A DNA stretch of 64,000 bases from Alitta virens (GCA_932294295.1 OW028579.1:33491250-33555249), one strand, 5' to 3'; positions 34,364-46,855 are shown, numbered from the stretch's first letter. Notes: generated from the letters alone by a model not told the origin. Made by a program: numbers and translations.

Positions 34364-37300
34364 TTACAATGCTGGTTGAAGGACTCTCCTATGCAGAGAT
34401 GATAATTCAGCAATATCTGTTGGGGCATGCACTATTGGAGCGATCTTGTTGTGATTGTGATCCATATGTGATTCTTTGCCTAGGGCATTGGAAATGCCAA
34501 AGATATCCAAATTTCCAACAACAAGGAAAGTAGCAGCGAGCGTGTACTCTTCTTCATCATTGTCGAGGTGTTCATTGATGAATATTTGCAGCATACCAAT
34601 CGAGTCAGAAAACCAGTTGGGAAGCTGTATTTTCACTCTGTGTGTTTTTGAATTGTCAAGGTAGTCTGCAATTGATGTAATAGTAGTGTCTTCCACATTG
34701 ATTTTGAACATCATTGTTACGTCACTTTCTGTTGAAATGTTCAGATCAACAATTGGCTTTGTGCTGAGAATCGTTGAAGAATATGATGGCTGCACTGACA
34801 GACCAATAGAAGCACCGATTTGGTTGATTCCCCATTCTTTGCTAAATGGAAAAACTGGACCGGCCCAAGCATCCCTGCTAACTAGAAGATAGTTGGCGAC
34901 ACTTTGGAAAATGTTTCTTCCTGGTTTGGTGCCAAGGATTTGAAGCCAAAACAAGCCACTCTTTTCCATTCGAATGTGCACAATTCTTCTGTTAGGCAAA
35001 CATTCCAGATAAATGCCATTAGTCACCTTTTCTTCATTGCTGGCTTCGTACAGTGCATAAGTTAAACAAATTTCATGCTCGAGGTAGAGTGTGATGGTAC
35101 CAGCTCCTTGTTGCAGTAGAACTGTACTTGACTCTGGATCTGCTTTCTGGATTCCAGCTTCAAAGCTAAAACCAGTCAGTCCCCACATGTCGCCCTGTGG
35201 TATGCTTGGGAAGAGTGGTGTTTTTGCCGTTTGTGGAGGTAGTTCATCTTGAAAAGCTGGGTGGTATGCTTTTGCTGATCGGTGTGACATCACTAGGAAT
35301 CTTGAACACAGATCGTAGTGGCTGATGTTGGCATTTGAACACATCCAGACCTCCAAGATGTAGTAGTCTGGAGCAGGACATAGCATGAACAAAGTAAGAA
35401 GTTGACCCTGTTTCTCACTGTAGATATGGTGCGATTTGTCTGCTTGTTTAGTATTGAGAAATCTGCACACGATAGGACACCATCCAGATGTGGGTAGAAT
35501 CAGCGATAAAGTGGCCCTTCCATCTTTTGCTTTAAAAATTGCTCCTTTATTCACGACTAGTTGTAAACCAGCTCTTCTGCATTCATCTGAGAGCCCCCAC
35601 CGATTGTCGATAGTAAAGTTAGGCAAGGTTGGATTTCTTATCTTACCGGATGTTTCGAGTAGGTAGTTTGCAACAGTAATTACTTCAATGTCATCAGCTT
35701 TGTCTTTTCTGGTAGGGGTCTTTAGTATGCCTTTTTTGAAATTGTAATGTAACCTGTCTATCTCCAAATGGTACATGGCTTGGATTTGCAGTTTAAACCG
35801 ACCTCTTGCTGGAAACAGCACAAAGACGTAGAACCCACCCTCAACCACATATGTGAGGGTGTTTAGCTGAGAGTAGTCGCGACCATCCACATGTTTCAGA
35901 CTTGCACTGAAGGTGACATTCTCTGATGCACATTCAAACTTCAGAAGGACTGCATCCTTTTTGGTCTGTATGGCTCCTTGGTGATGACTGGTAGGTTTAA
36001 TACCCAGACCTTCAAATGTAGAAGTGGTAACATGGCATTTAATGTGGTGGAGAGCAAATGGTGTTATAAATACAGCTGTATTATGTTGCAAAAGTTAGGT
36101 TAATTGTAATTCTGTATGTGGTTGTTTTCAATGGTTCAATAATTGTGATAAGCTGTTGTTCAGGGAATGTATGATAGAAATATAATTGATACTGTTGATG
36201 CAGTTAAGTGTGTCATAAGGACCAGAGGCCAAAAGGAATACATTTCGATGTGACATGGTTAAAAGTTTCCAGATGGAACATATTACAAACATACCAGGAT
36301 ATTTCTAGACATAATTCCTGTGCGGCCCTGTATCACATGTATTCATGACTGCAATGTTATCTAACCATATTGTGAAAAACTTACCTGCGCAGACGGGTTC
36401 CACAGCCAACTGTCTCTCCCAGGATGTGATATCCAGGTATTTTTTGCTATTCGCCTTTTGTTTCTGAACATCAACTTCCAAACAAAATTCAGTGGTCTCT
36501 AGTGGAAGATGGAAATCCAGGAAAAGGTCTGGCTCTGCCAAGAACCACTGTTCGTCCCAGTGCTTGACATACTTTCCATTTTCTAGAATTACAAAGCATA
36601 CATGCTTTGAACCGAAGGTGTTAAAATTGTGCAATCTTTTATAAGAGTTTATTTTGTAATGATATTCTAATTAGTACCAATATTCCCTTTGAGGAAACGT
36701 TATTGTAGATAATATGGCAGTTGTTCCATGTCAGAACTTGTTCCATGCATGAACTGTCTCTATTGGCTCTTTCTTGGTTTGTGTATACATTACAGAACTT
36801 CCCATAAGATAGTGGATTTTACACCGACTGATTGTTTTGCTAACTCCGTACGCACGGGTTTATCTTGTTTTTATTAATGTGGCTTAGTCTGACTATACTA
36901 TGTCATGTTCTAACTTAAATTTACTAGCTATTAGATGGATAAGATGAACGTTGTTGTGTAAATAGTGAAAAGGCAGTAAGGTCCAACATTTTGTGCTTAC
37001 CTACACTCCCAGCTACCCAACTGGGATCCACGTAATACCATCTATCCTCCAGCAGAACCCTGCACCAGGCATGTGCATGTCTTAGGGCAAATGCTTCAGG
37101 ATCACTTTTCACCCTCTCCAAGCCTGGGAAGTAATCTCCACTTTTGGATGTCCCTGTAATGATTTCACACGTCAAGTTCGCGAGACTAAAGAAAGAAAAA
37201 CAAAGAAGAAAAGATGGTAAGGTGATTGAAATGTGAGAATTTGACAGGGGTGTCTTTAAATATGTGCTCTATGTCTTCCTTATCACTGGACATAGGTTGT

Positions 37301-40300
37301 GTTTAACTACGTAACAAGTTAGCCTTTTCCAATCAATCAATCAACCTTATTCATATAAAGTGACTTGTTTTATTCAGCAGTTAGTCATTGTGACTGATAA
37401 CATACATGCCAATGACTGAAGAGACGTTCACATTGTCAAGGATAAGACCTACGTATGACCACGGATGGAAAAGTGGACAATACTTGATCACTCGTGGCTC
37501 TGTTAATCACGTATAAATTCTTTTGAGGAGCGTAGGTGAGGCTTTCATAGATCGCTCGACGGACGTCCATCAAACCCTCGCCTAACGTCCTTCGGCAAGC
37601 ATCCATGAGGCACTTGTAGATCACCCGTGCGAGTGGTTCAAGAGCGAATGAGGAGAGGGCTACAGATGGCCACGGACGTACACGGATGGCCACAAACGTA
37701 CGTAGAACGTAACTAATGTAAACAATTCACTAGTAAAATGTCCGCCAAAGTTTTAAACATGGTTAAAAGTTTTTGCCCCCTCCATGGATGCTCTTGACTA
37801 CCAGGAGTGTCCTATGGATTAGCGCCAGTATACGTAAAGCGCTCGGCGATTGAATCACGTATGGACGAGGATGAGCAAGAGTAAAAATATTTTTTCATCC
37901 GTAGTCAAACAATACATTCATTTGAACTTTTATCAAACTCCCCTAGCCAGGTCACAAAGTTAAAAAAATTTATTAATGATGGCCTGCATTAAAATTTATT
38001 GAATTTAAGTTTGTGATATAAAAAGTGAATGTTGCCACTGCCCCTATTCAGTCAGAGTTCAAAAAGGTCACTTGCTCTGTGAGGTCATGTGACCTGCCAT
38101 TCAGCCTCTTTGAGAATTTCATTCAAGAGCCTTAATTCTACTGGCAAGCATGGTTGTTAAGGGGGGTCACAGTAGTTCCAGGTAGTGCAGACTGGAAAGT
38201 GGAAGACGATCCAGGCTGGAAAGTGGAAGACGACGCAGGCCTGGTACTGAAACCCTTGGTAATAAGGATGCTGATGTTGCTGCTGCTGCTCATTGGCTTT
38301 TCTTGTTTGTCTGGCATGTCCTTTAACCCGCAGAAGCGTAGTCATGATGTTATGCTCAAATTCCTCATAGGTATCTAAATCCAAGAGAACACATTCAGAG
38401 TGGACATATTTGACTTGGGCGGCTTTTGTATCTGGAGAAGGTTGCCCTAAGTGCTGCATCCGCTCATCAATGGTGGCTGCTGTCCTCCGGGCTGTCACAA
38501 CCAGTCACTTATGAGGGGTAGCCAGAACCGACCTACATTGCATTAGATGCGATGTAGGGTTGGAACGGCTTCTATAGAAATTCGTGAATTTGACATTTAT
38601 GCATCAGTTTTCTCAATAAATATAGTTACATACCTTGTTTCATCGTTTTCTGCATGAGGACTACTCTGTTTACTATTTCATCGCACTCAAATATTCATGA
38701 AAAAGTCATTAGAAACGTCATTTTAAACATTTTCATAAATTTACGTTTGCTTGTTCCCACCTTCATTAACTTCCCAACGTATGTTCGCATTGACTCCAAC
38801 CACGTCTTCAGTTGCTGGGCAGTGCAGGGGACTGACACGAGTCTCAGCCATCTCTTCCATCAGCCTAGTCTTCTTTTGCTGGTCCTTGTAGCCCCTCATT
38901 GTTCTGTTGAAAAATATGGGGTTCTTCTTGTACCAGTCTGCAATCTTCAGCTGGGAGGCAAAGCTTGTCAGTCTTCCTTCTGCTCTTCTTCTCTGCAGCA
39001 TCATCAGCAATTTGTTGCAGAACTTAAGGAGCAGGCATTTTTGAAGATTTCGCTATATTGCGTCTTTTTTTCAGTCCCATTTTCACTTTAAAGTCCAGGC
39101 AATAAATTGTAAAGTCTTTCTTCTTTTTCTTCCAGAAAGATATGAAGAACAGCAGGTATATATCCATCTCTTCCAATGGCAAAGGTGTGAATGATGGTTT
39201 GCAACACCATCGGTGCTTGTATAGTCTAGGGTGATGTCACGTGACACTTTTTCCATGGTTGATACTTGGGTTATGCCAGATTATACGGTGTTTACGTAGA
39301 CCATACGTAGCGTACGTAGATATTGATTTTCCCTTACTTCGCTATACGTCGCTTACATAGAAAAATTTCCATGGTATACTTGGACACTTACGTTGACTAC
39401 GTGGTTGCTTAGGTGGTTTACTTGGCTAATACGCCAGATGATTTAAGATGACATAAGCCACGTAAAACTGACGGAAGACGACGTAAGACTCACGTAAGCT
39501 TTGGCGTATGCCAAGTATGATCCGCCAACTGTGGCGTATGATCCAAGTATTAATTATGTAAAAATCTTACTGGCTCGGTTTCACGGAATTTTTATGCATG
39601 TTTAAAAATTCCGTTGCTACAGGCAGAAATTTGAAAGAACAGCAACTTCAGCAAGGACGGCAAAGCATACCCATGTAAGCGCACGTAAACCTCACAATAT
39701 GGCCCTTTATGTCGATGTTTCAGGCGATGTGAAATCCCAGCTTTAACTAACTTAGTTTATAATGCTTACTAACAATCAAGTTAGTAGAAAATGGTTATAG
39801 CTGATAGGTGTCACTTTTTAGCAGCAGCTGGGTGGCCTAACATTTAAGACTACCGCATATTGCCAAGCTCTGCTGAAGATCCCGGGTTTGATACCCAGCC
39901 GGGCACTCTTCATGAGCTACATCCAAGCTGGATGTCCATCACGTAGTATGAGAGACGTTAAATTTGAGGTGCCTTGTAATGGTGTCTATGTTGAGGCAAG
40001 TAAAAGACCCACCCATGGGTTGAATGTGTAACATGGTGTGAACTCCAAACTTTATCTTCTAATCATTATGTTTGCCTCTGACAGCTGGTCATATAAGCTG
40101 ACTGAGTTAGCCATAGTCAGAATGTCTAAACGTGAAAATGTCTGAAAAGTCAGCTGCCTTCCGCCAACAGAATTTCAGTGCACAGAAATATCTTGCTTAT
40201 CAAATCTATCCAGTTGAATATGGCAAGATAACTGGATACATTTCAATGCTTTGCATATTTGTATTTCAAACATTTTACGATATTTCTCATTGGTTGATTT

Positions 40301-43300
40301 ATTTCTCCAATTTTGTGTGAAGATCTTGTCGAAAATGCTGCTAAACCTGCTAGTATATTTTTTTGAGTTTTTTTTTTTTAGGTTTCGTATGTTTGATGAA
40401 CATACATACCAAGCTTCACCAGTAAAATTCTTCAGTGTATACCACTCACCCACACAAGTAAGAAAACCCTTCGTTGAATCCAGGCACTCCTGCATGGCCT
40501 GACATCAGGACATTTCTTGGACTTTGAATTGAAGCTCCCTTGCTTGTGTCAAATTCAATATTTGCCGACATCCATCGAAGAATCACTCTGACTTTTTCTA
40601 CATCGGTTTCAGCTTCAGAAATTAGGTACGCGACCAAGTTTTTTGCCTTCTTGGCAAGACTGTGTGGAGCCTGAATTGAGAAACAAAACTGCTTCGTGTT
40701 ATTTTGGCATTTGTCAGTGCATTGTGCCATGTCCTCTTAATTGATTCATACCATTAGATGCCATTATTCATGTTATTTCTTTCATGCTGCTGGTATTAGA
40801 TACAATTTTTAAAGTTAAATTTAAGTTTCATGTTCACTTCCTCACAATCTTATGTCAGTGTGAATAAAGATAATTGTACAGGACCTTGAAGAATTCATGA
40901 CTAAATATAGAGTGCCATATTTTACTACCCTTACGCAATACCTTTTCAAGGTTGATTAGTAAATCCAGCAGGGAAGTTGGTTCATGATGCTAGGTCATAT
41001 ATATAAGAATTAGATGCTACACTGACTCATAGGAGTTCTTGTCTATTTAATACATAAACTTGTCCGACTTATTCCGCACCATAACTGCATGTTTGTCCAT
41101 GTCCAACATCCTCTTATACTCCGGAACAAGTTTTCTCTTTCCACTCCAGAATGTGTCTTCCAACCGAAGTTGGCCTCGTGGTTTTGCTGGAGTGCAGGAG
41201 AGGAGTTTGTTTTCTCTAACCGGTAAGCTTTTCAGCCCTTGTAGAGCTTCGTCCACATTTAGTCGAGATGTCACTTCTGGGTTGTCTGTCAGTGCTATAC
41301 AAGATGGCTCTGTTAGTGGCTCTTCTGAGGCTGCAATTCAGAAATTTGGTGTGATATCATTATCCTAGTTAGTGCCACAGTACGCTTCTGAGATATTAGC
41401 ACCGCGCAGAGCTCTAATACCCGGTGGCCAGCAAATTAATATTTTTTCATATCTTTGTAAGTTGTCAAAATGAATAAAATTTACCCCTTTTCTACCTTGG
41501 TTAAGTTTTGGCAACTCATATCTTTATAAGTTGTCAAAATGAATAAAATTTACCCCTTTTTACCTTGGTTAAGTTTTGACAACTGATATCTTTGTAAGGT
41601 GTCAAAATGAATAAAATTTACTCTTTTCTACCTTGGTTAAGTTTTGACAACTCATATCTTTGTAAGGTGTCAAAATGAATAAAATTTACCCCTTTCTACC
41701 TTGGTTAAGTTTTGACAACATGTATCTTTGTAAGGTGTCAAAATTAATAAAATTTAACCCTTTCTACCTTGGTTAAGTTTTGACAACTCATATCTTTGTA
41801 AGGTGTCAAAATGAATAAAATTTACCCCTTTTCTACCTTGGTTAAGTTTTGACAACTCATTAGTTTGTTAGGTGTCAAAATTAATAAAATTTGCCTCTTT
41901 TCTACCTTGGTTAAGTTTTGACAACTCATTAGTTTGTAAGGTATCAAAATGAATAAAATTTACCCCTTTTCTACCTTGGTTAAGTTTTGACAACTCATAT
42001 CTTTGTAAGGTGTCAAAATGAATAAAATTTACCCCTTTCTACCTTGGTTAAGTTTTGACAACATGTATCTTTGTAAGGTGTCAAAATTAATAAAATTTAA
42101 CCCTTTCTACCTTGGTTAAGTTTTGACAACTCATATCTTTGTAAGGTGTCAAAATGAATAAAATTTACCCCTTTCTACCTTGGTTAAGTTTTGACAACAT
42201 GTATCTTTGTAAGGTGTCAAAATGAATAAAATTTACCCCTTTTCTACCTTGGTTAAGTTTTGACAACTCATATCTTTGTAAGGTGTCAAAATGAATAAAA
42301 TTTACCCCTTTCTACCTTGGTTAAGTTTTGACAACATGTATCTTTGTAAGGTGTCAAAATTAATAAAATTTAACCCTTTCTACCTTGGTTAAGTTTTGAC
42401 AACTCATATCTTTGTAAGGTGTCAAAATGAATAAAATTTACTCTTTTCTACCTTGGTTAAGTTTTGACAACTCATATCTTTGTAAGGTGTCAAAATGAAT
42501 AAAATTTACCCCTTTCTACCTTGGTTAAGTTTTGACAACATGTATCTTTGTAAGGTGTCAAAATTAATAAAATTTAACCCTTTCTACCTTGGTTAAGTTT
42601 TGACAACTCATATCTTTGTAAGGTGTCAAAATGAATAAAATTTACCCCTTTTCTACCTTGGTTAAGTTTTGACAACTCATTAGTTTGTTAGGTGTCAAAA
42701 TTAATAAAATTTGCCTCTTTTCTACCTTGGTTAAGTTTTGACAACTCATTAGTTTGTAAGGTATCAAAATGAATAAAATTTACCCCTTTTCTACCTTGGT
42801 TAAGTTTTGACAACTCATATCTTTGTAAGGTGTCAAAATGAATAAAATTTACCCCTTTCTACCTTGGTTAAGTTTTGACAACATGTATCTTTGTAAGGTG
42901 TCAAAATTAATAAAATTTAACCCTTTCTACCTTGGTTAAGTTTTGACAACTCATATCTTTGTAAGGTGTCAAAATGAATAAAATTTACCCCTTTCTACCT
43001 TGGTTAAGTTTTGACAACATGTATCTTTGTAAGGTGTCAAAATGAATAAAATTTACCCCTTTTCTACCTTGGTTAAGTTTTGACAACTCATATCTTTGTA
43101 AGGTGTCAAAATGAATAAAATTTACCCCTTTCTACCTTGGTTAAGTTTTGACAACATGTATCTTTGTAAGGTGTCAAAATTAATAAAATTTAACCCTTTC
43201 TACCTTGGTTAAGTTTTGACAACTCATATCTTTGTAAGGTGTCAAAATGAATAAAATTTACTCTTTTCTACATTGGTTAAGTTTTGACAACTCATATCTT

Positions 43301-46300
43301 TGTAAGGTGTCAAAATGAATAAAATTTACCCCTTTCTACCTTGGTTAAGTTTTGACAACATGTATCTTTGTAAGGTGTCAAAATGAATAAAATTTACCCC
43401 TTTTCTACATTGGTTAAGTTTTGACAACTGATATCTTTGTAAGGTGTCAAAATGAATAAAATTTACCCCTTTCTACCTTGGTTAAGTTTTGACAACATGT
43501 ATCTTTGTAAGGTGTCAAAATGAATAAAATTTACTCTTTTCTACCTTGGTTAAGTTTTGACAACTCTCTTTCTTCACCTAGTATTCTCCTGTACATTTGA
43601 TAGCCATACTTATATACCATACCATAGTCAGACGTTAATGATCGTTAACTAGAGCTAGGAATCGGTAAAAAATTTTGTTATCGATTAATCGGGGCTTCTG
43701 GCAAACGATTATCGATTTATAATCGATTACTTGATGTAACCCACACAAAATGTTAATGCTGTGCTACTTCGATGAAATAAGACTTTTCATACCAAAACCG
43801 ATCAACTTTTATATGAATCATCAGTACTTGCGGCTTTCACGGCAAAACGGGCGATAATATAGGGCGTAAAGTTATCGAGGTTACAAATCAATATTCGAGA
43901 ATCAAATTTTCCAGATTTTCAATTCGATTAATCGATAATCGTTGATAATCGCCGACCCCTACTGTTAAAGTTCTTCTACTACCACTACCAATTTTCTTGG
44001 ACTGAGAAATTTCACAAACCATCAACTCGGAATATCGTCATGAAAACAAAGATGATAAACTTAAACAATTTTTAGCTGAAGGGCAGTGAAGGCCCTGACT
44101 GCTATTTTCTACTTACCATCCATTGCTTTGGTCACTTGAATAGAAGCTTGATCTTCCAATCTCATTTTAACTGGTTCATATTCGTATTGCAGAAGAGAGA
44201 TGCCCAGCAAAGTTTTCTCGCAAGAGAATGGAGCTGACAATGCGTTGCATCTGAAGTTTTGCTGAGCGAGGACATTCAATGGGCTGGATTCGGTGCCATC
44301 GGATGGTGCTAAGAGGTCTGTGAAATTAACGGTCGGAATACAACTCTGTTTCCGGATTCCCTGCAATTTAGGTGAGGTGTTCAATTGAATAGTGCCTAGA
44401 AGAATTACCAGTGACTGGGCAGGGTTGGTAAAAATCATGATTTAATAAAAAAAACTAATAAAAAATCTGATTTTAATCAGATTTTTTTTAATATGATGCA
44501 ATTGGGGCTCAAGTACTATATTGCATGAGCCAAGTTTGATCAATTTTCCAGCATTCCTTCTTAAACTTACTGGACTGTGCTCTAAAAATTAACAGGACTC
44601 AATTTGAGTTTTAGAAAAAAAATTCAACTAAAAAAGAATTATGTTGTTTATCTAGTTTTTAACTGAATAAACTTGTTAAATTAAAAATAAAAATAAATGA
44701 AAAATGATGATTATTTTTGCCTTGATTTAAATCAATGATTTTTTTTTAATGATTTAAATTGCTTGATTAAAATCCACCAACTCTGTAACCGGGAGATACA
44801 ATGTAACTTTTGAGAATGGGCTTACAGCTGATATTGTAGACTTGGGAACTAAACTCCAGAGTAGATAGAGAGAGCTGCTCCAGAAGACGTCATGTGAATG
44901 CAGGGCTCCCATTGGTTAAGGCAGTTCCCCCCCCCCCCCCCAGCCAATGAGAGTCCTGCATTCACATGACGTTCTCTGGAGCATCTCTCTTCTCTGGAAA
45001 TTAGTTTCCAAATCTATGAAATTGACTGTAACATGGCTTATGTTGCAACCAGGAGGCTGAATATGAAAATGATGAGTACGAATAAAAATTCATTATTTGG
45101 AGAACGTAAATGCTGAACATATTTACTACCGGAGTCTTGCTTGGATACACCGAAGCAGGAGTGAACCCATGCTGCATGGCCAATTGTGCCACATGCATTT
45201 TCCATGCGTTTGAATAAATGCATGGAAAACGCATGGTTTTTGCTTCATAATAATTAGCTGAAATATGCCTTTATCCTTCTCATGGAAAACGCACGTAGCA
45301 CATTTGGCCATGTATTTATTTCGTTAAAAATTACTGTTACTAAATAACTAAGAAAAGTGAAAAAGAATATTATTTAAAATAACAGAAATAAAAGTAACTT
45401 ACTATATTGTATGAAAACAAATTATCATGACAAAGGGGTCCTATGGAAATCATCAAAAGTTTTGAAGTACAGTAGATTCCCAAGCCAGTGCTCTAACCAT
45501 TAGACTTTTAAATATTAGTGTAGTGATGTCTCATAAGTGGGTAGATATTGTGGACATACTTTTTCATGATCAAATAGGATATGGTAGAGATATGAAAATA
45601 TTGATCTGAAAGCGGAACAAATTGCAACAGAAATGATTCCATTGAACCCAAAGGACCTCTAGAAACACATACCAAAAATCATGGAAAATCCAAGTAGTGG
45701 AACACCCCCAAATTAGCATAAATTTAAAACCAGTTTTTTTCTGGGGTTCAATAGGCACTGGAATAATTTAAGTTGCAATTTGTTCCGGGTCAAATCATGT
45801 CTCTACGAAGCTCTCAAAATTGTGTGATATTATTGTAACAAAATTTGAAAATAGTCAACAATGGAGGGATTGCACAAATCGCTCATAGCCCCTGGTCAAC
45901 ATCTATGATTTGTGTATTTCAAATTGTATGTGTTTTGTATTTCAAACTGTATTTTTATTTGTATTTTGAACTTTATTTTTTGCTCCATACCACTCAGTGG
46001 TGAGCATGAATAAATTGAATTGAATTGAATTGAACTAGACTAAAAATACTTATTAATGTGTAGTGTGATTCATTGTAATAATAAGGATAATCAGAATTAC
46101 TGTGGCAGGCCAGAACTGGTAAAATGGTGTGAAATAACCAATATAAGATGATAAGTATATTTTGGTATTGGTAAGAATTAACTTTCAGGTGATGATTCCA
46201 AAAAGTATCAAATAACAAACACATTTTTTTTTATAAAGCTAATTATCACTTTATCTCAAGCACCAAAAGCTTGAAAAGTTATACATTAAGTGCGTGCCTG

Positions 46301-46525
46301 GTTACAGAAATTTCGAAATCGATGTTATGAATTTAATAAGGCTACATTTACATACTACATACATACAGATGCATGAGAGATACGAAAGTTTTATCAGTCA
46401 AAACATTTAAAGATGATGGATGCGTAATATTGGTAGTGAAAAAAATATTTTCAAAAGTATAGACTCACCCTATAATTGTCAAACTGAACAGGCAGAGTGG
46501 CTGTCTTTGACATGGAGCGACCCAT
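34364..46525 (-). CDS. KY: KY/hillarin-family protein, pseudo-transglutaminase
   Basis: Relative of kyphoscoliosis peptidase, a muscle and cytoskeletal protein with a transglutaminase-like core and Ig-like KY domains. Minus exons: 46525-46469, 44360-44117, 41330-41080, 40670-40450, 37185-37001, 36582-36385 and 36075-34364; 2868 nt, 955 aa, all in phase. Residues about 170-330 form the core: LDMDKHAVM, LRWMSANIEFD, GFNEGFSYLC, HAHAWCRVLL and WYYVDPSW. His296 and Asp311 of the triad are present, but Val246 (HAGVPGF) stands where relatives have the nucleophile Cys. From about 385, three or four repeats follow, three with a WG signature (NRWGLSD, DMWGLTG, KEWGINQ). The donor after exon 3 (GTGCGG) is weak but gives the right phase. 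Probably a non-enzymatic scaffold; function is inferred. Confidence 0.9.
37420..37890. mobile_element. Harbinger-like element H1, diverged copy
   Basis: Begins ACGTTCACATTGTCA and continues with ACCTACGTATGACCACG and GGCTCTGTTAATCACGTATA, matching 10180 and 58103. CpG-rich against its surroundings. It lies in the KY intron between exons 4 and 5. Both ends are decayed. Confidence 0.55.
38157..39010 (-). pseudogene. MADF (Myb/SANT-like) gene remnant, frameshifted
   Basis: The minus frame 39010-38741 reads WYKKNPIFFNRTMRGYKD then KKTRLMEEMAE, a MADF-type DNA-binding domain. After about 38840 the homology (LKTWLESMRT) continues in another frame, so there is a frameshift. Downstream, 38498-38157 reads DTYEEFEHNIMTTLLRVKG and then a Gln-rich stretch, like the C-terminal part of such proteins. 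MADF genes commonly accompany PIF/Harbinger transposons, and H1 DNA lies next to it. It sits within a KY intron on the same strand. Confidence 0.6.
39258..39552. repeat. Inverted-repeat element, TACTTGGRTYAT ends
   Basis: The left end GATACTTGGGTTATGCCAG pairs with the right end, whose reverse complement begins TACTTGGATCATACGCCA. The interior is rich in ACGTA and GCGTA. Non-coding MITE-like element in a KY intron; no clear target duplication. Confidence 0.55.
39835..40070 (+). mobile_element. tRNA-derived SINE, family 2
   Basis: Head GCTGGGTGGCCTAACATTTAAG...TCTGCTGAAG, then B box GGGTTTGATACCC, then CATGAGCTACATCCAAGCTG, GAGACGTTAAATT and CCCACCCATGGGTTGAATGT. Related copies: 7375-7500 (minus), 51660-51780 and 56118-56330 (minus). 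This is the most complete copy in the window. Confidence 0.7.
41446..43566. repeat. 68-bp satellite with 820-bp higher-order repeat
   Basis: About 31 tandem monomers of 68-69 bp, each with GTTTTGACAACTCATATCTT, TGTAAGGTGTCAAAATGAAT and TACCTTGGTTAA blocks. Variant monomers (CATTAGTTTGTTAGG, CATGTATCTTTG, TTTACTCTTTT) recur in fixed order every 820 bp: the CATTAGTTTG variant at about 41858 returns at about 42678, and TTTACTCTTTT at 41617, 42437 and 43257. This is 12 monomers per higher-order unit, with about 2.6 units. It lies in the KY intron between exons 2 and 3. Confidence 0.95.
43645..43965. mobile_element. hAT-like MITE rich in ATCGATTAATCG
   Basis: Left end around TAGAGCTAGGAATCGG, right end (reversed) CAGTAGGGGTCGGCGATTAT, with many overlapping ATCGATTAATCG-type words near both ends. 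Non-coding, next to the satellite, in the KY intron. The ends resemble hAT MITEs; a clean 8-bp duplication is not visible. Confidence 0.5.
44420..44785. mobile_element. hAT-like MITE in KY intron 1
   Basis: Ends CAGGGTTGGTAAAAATCATG (left) and CAGAGTTGGTGGATTTTAAT (right, reversed), with flanks TGACTGGG and TAACCGGG, six of eight matching. The interior is AT-rich with ATTTAAATCA words. It starts 59 bp upstream of the exon-2 acceptor end, so it may contribute to that splice region. Confidence 0.7.
44839..45018. repeat. Foldback with poly-C loop
   Basis: Arms of about 80 bp pair: CTGCTCCAGAAGACGTCATG, TGAATGCAGGGCTCCCATTGG on the left with their inverse on the right, around a C13 run near 44929. 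Palindromic MITE in KY intron 1. Confidence 0.75.
45174..45313. repeat. Foldback, CATGGCCAATTGTGCCACAT arms
   Basis: The left arm (45174-45210) pairs imperfectly with the right arm (45281-45313, TCATGGAAAACGCACGTAGC). MITE-like hairpin in KY intron 1. Three overlapping minus frames here are not coding. Confidence 0.6.
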
Positions 46526-46635
46526 CTTCTTGTTTTGAAAATGCAACAAATGCCTCAATTCTGATATTCAGCCCGATTCATGCCCTCTGCTGAGGTAATT
46601 CTAAAGTACTAATCTGTTAAGTACAAAACCTCTGA

Positions 46636-46658
46636 TATATAGCTGTCTTTTGACGTCA
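46636..46658 (-). promoter_or_regulatory. KY promoter: CRE plus TATA box
   Basis: On the minus strand a perfect TGACGTCA (46651-46658) lies 9 bp upstream of a TATATA box (46636-46641). With the usual spacing, transcription would begin near 46605-46610 and leave a 5' UTR of about 80 nt before ATG 46525. The arrangement suggests CREB/ATF responsiveness; this is a sequence-based inference. Confidence 0.6.
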
Positions 46659-46667
46659 TAGGGTTAT

Positions 46668-46855
46668 TACCTCGGCTAGCCCCTACCCCTTTTTAAAGGG
46701 GGGAGGTGAAGGGGGGGGTGGGCTTTGAGGTATTATTGGTCAGTATGTTTCCTCTTCACTGATTGGTCAGCCACCCCTGCTCCCCTTAATTAGATGTGTC
46801 AAATACCTCAAACCAAGACACCCAACACCCCCCCCCCCCCCCTTGCCAATTATGT
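46668..46855. repeat. G/C-run inverted repeat upstream of KY
   Basis: A left G run with GTGGGCTTTGAGGTATT faces AATACCTCAAACC and a C run on the right. It lies just upstream of the KY CRE/TATA block. MITE-like; it may influence the promoter. Confidence 0.5.

Noticed and set aside
34476..35666. Plus-strand frames of 62-76 codons
   Set aside because: Antisense shadows of the large last exon of the KY-family gene.
41446..43566. CRISPR-like array (regular 68-bp periodicity)
   Set aside because: Whole monomers repeat with no unique spacers, in an animal genome and within an intron; it is a satellite.
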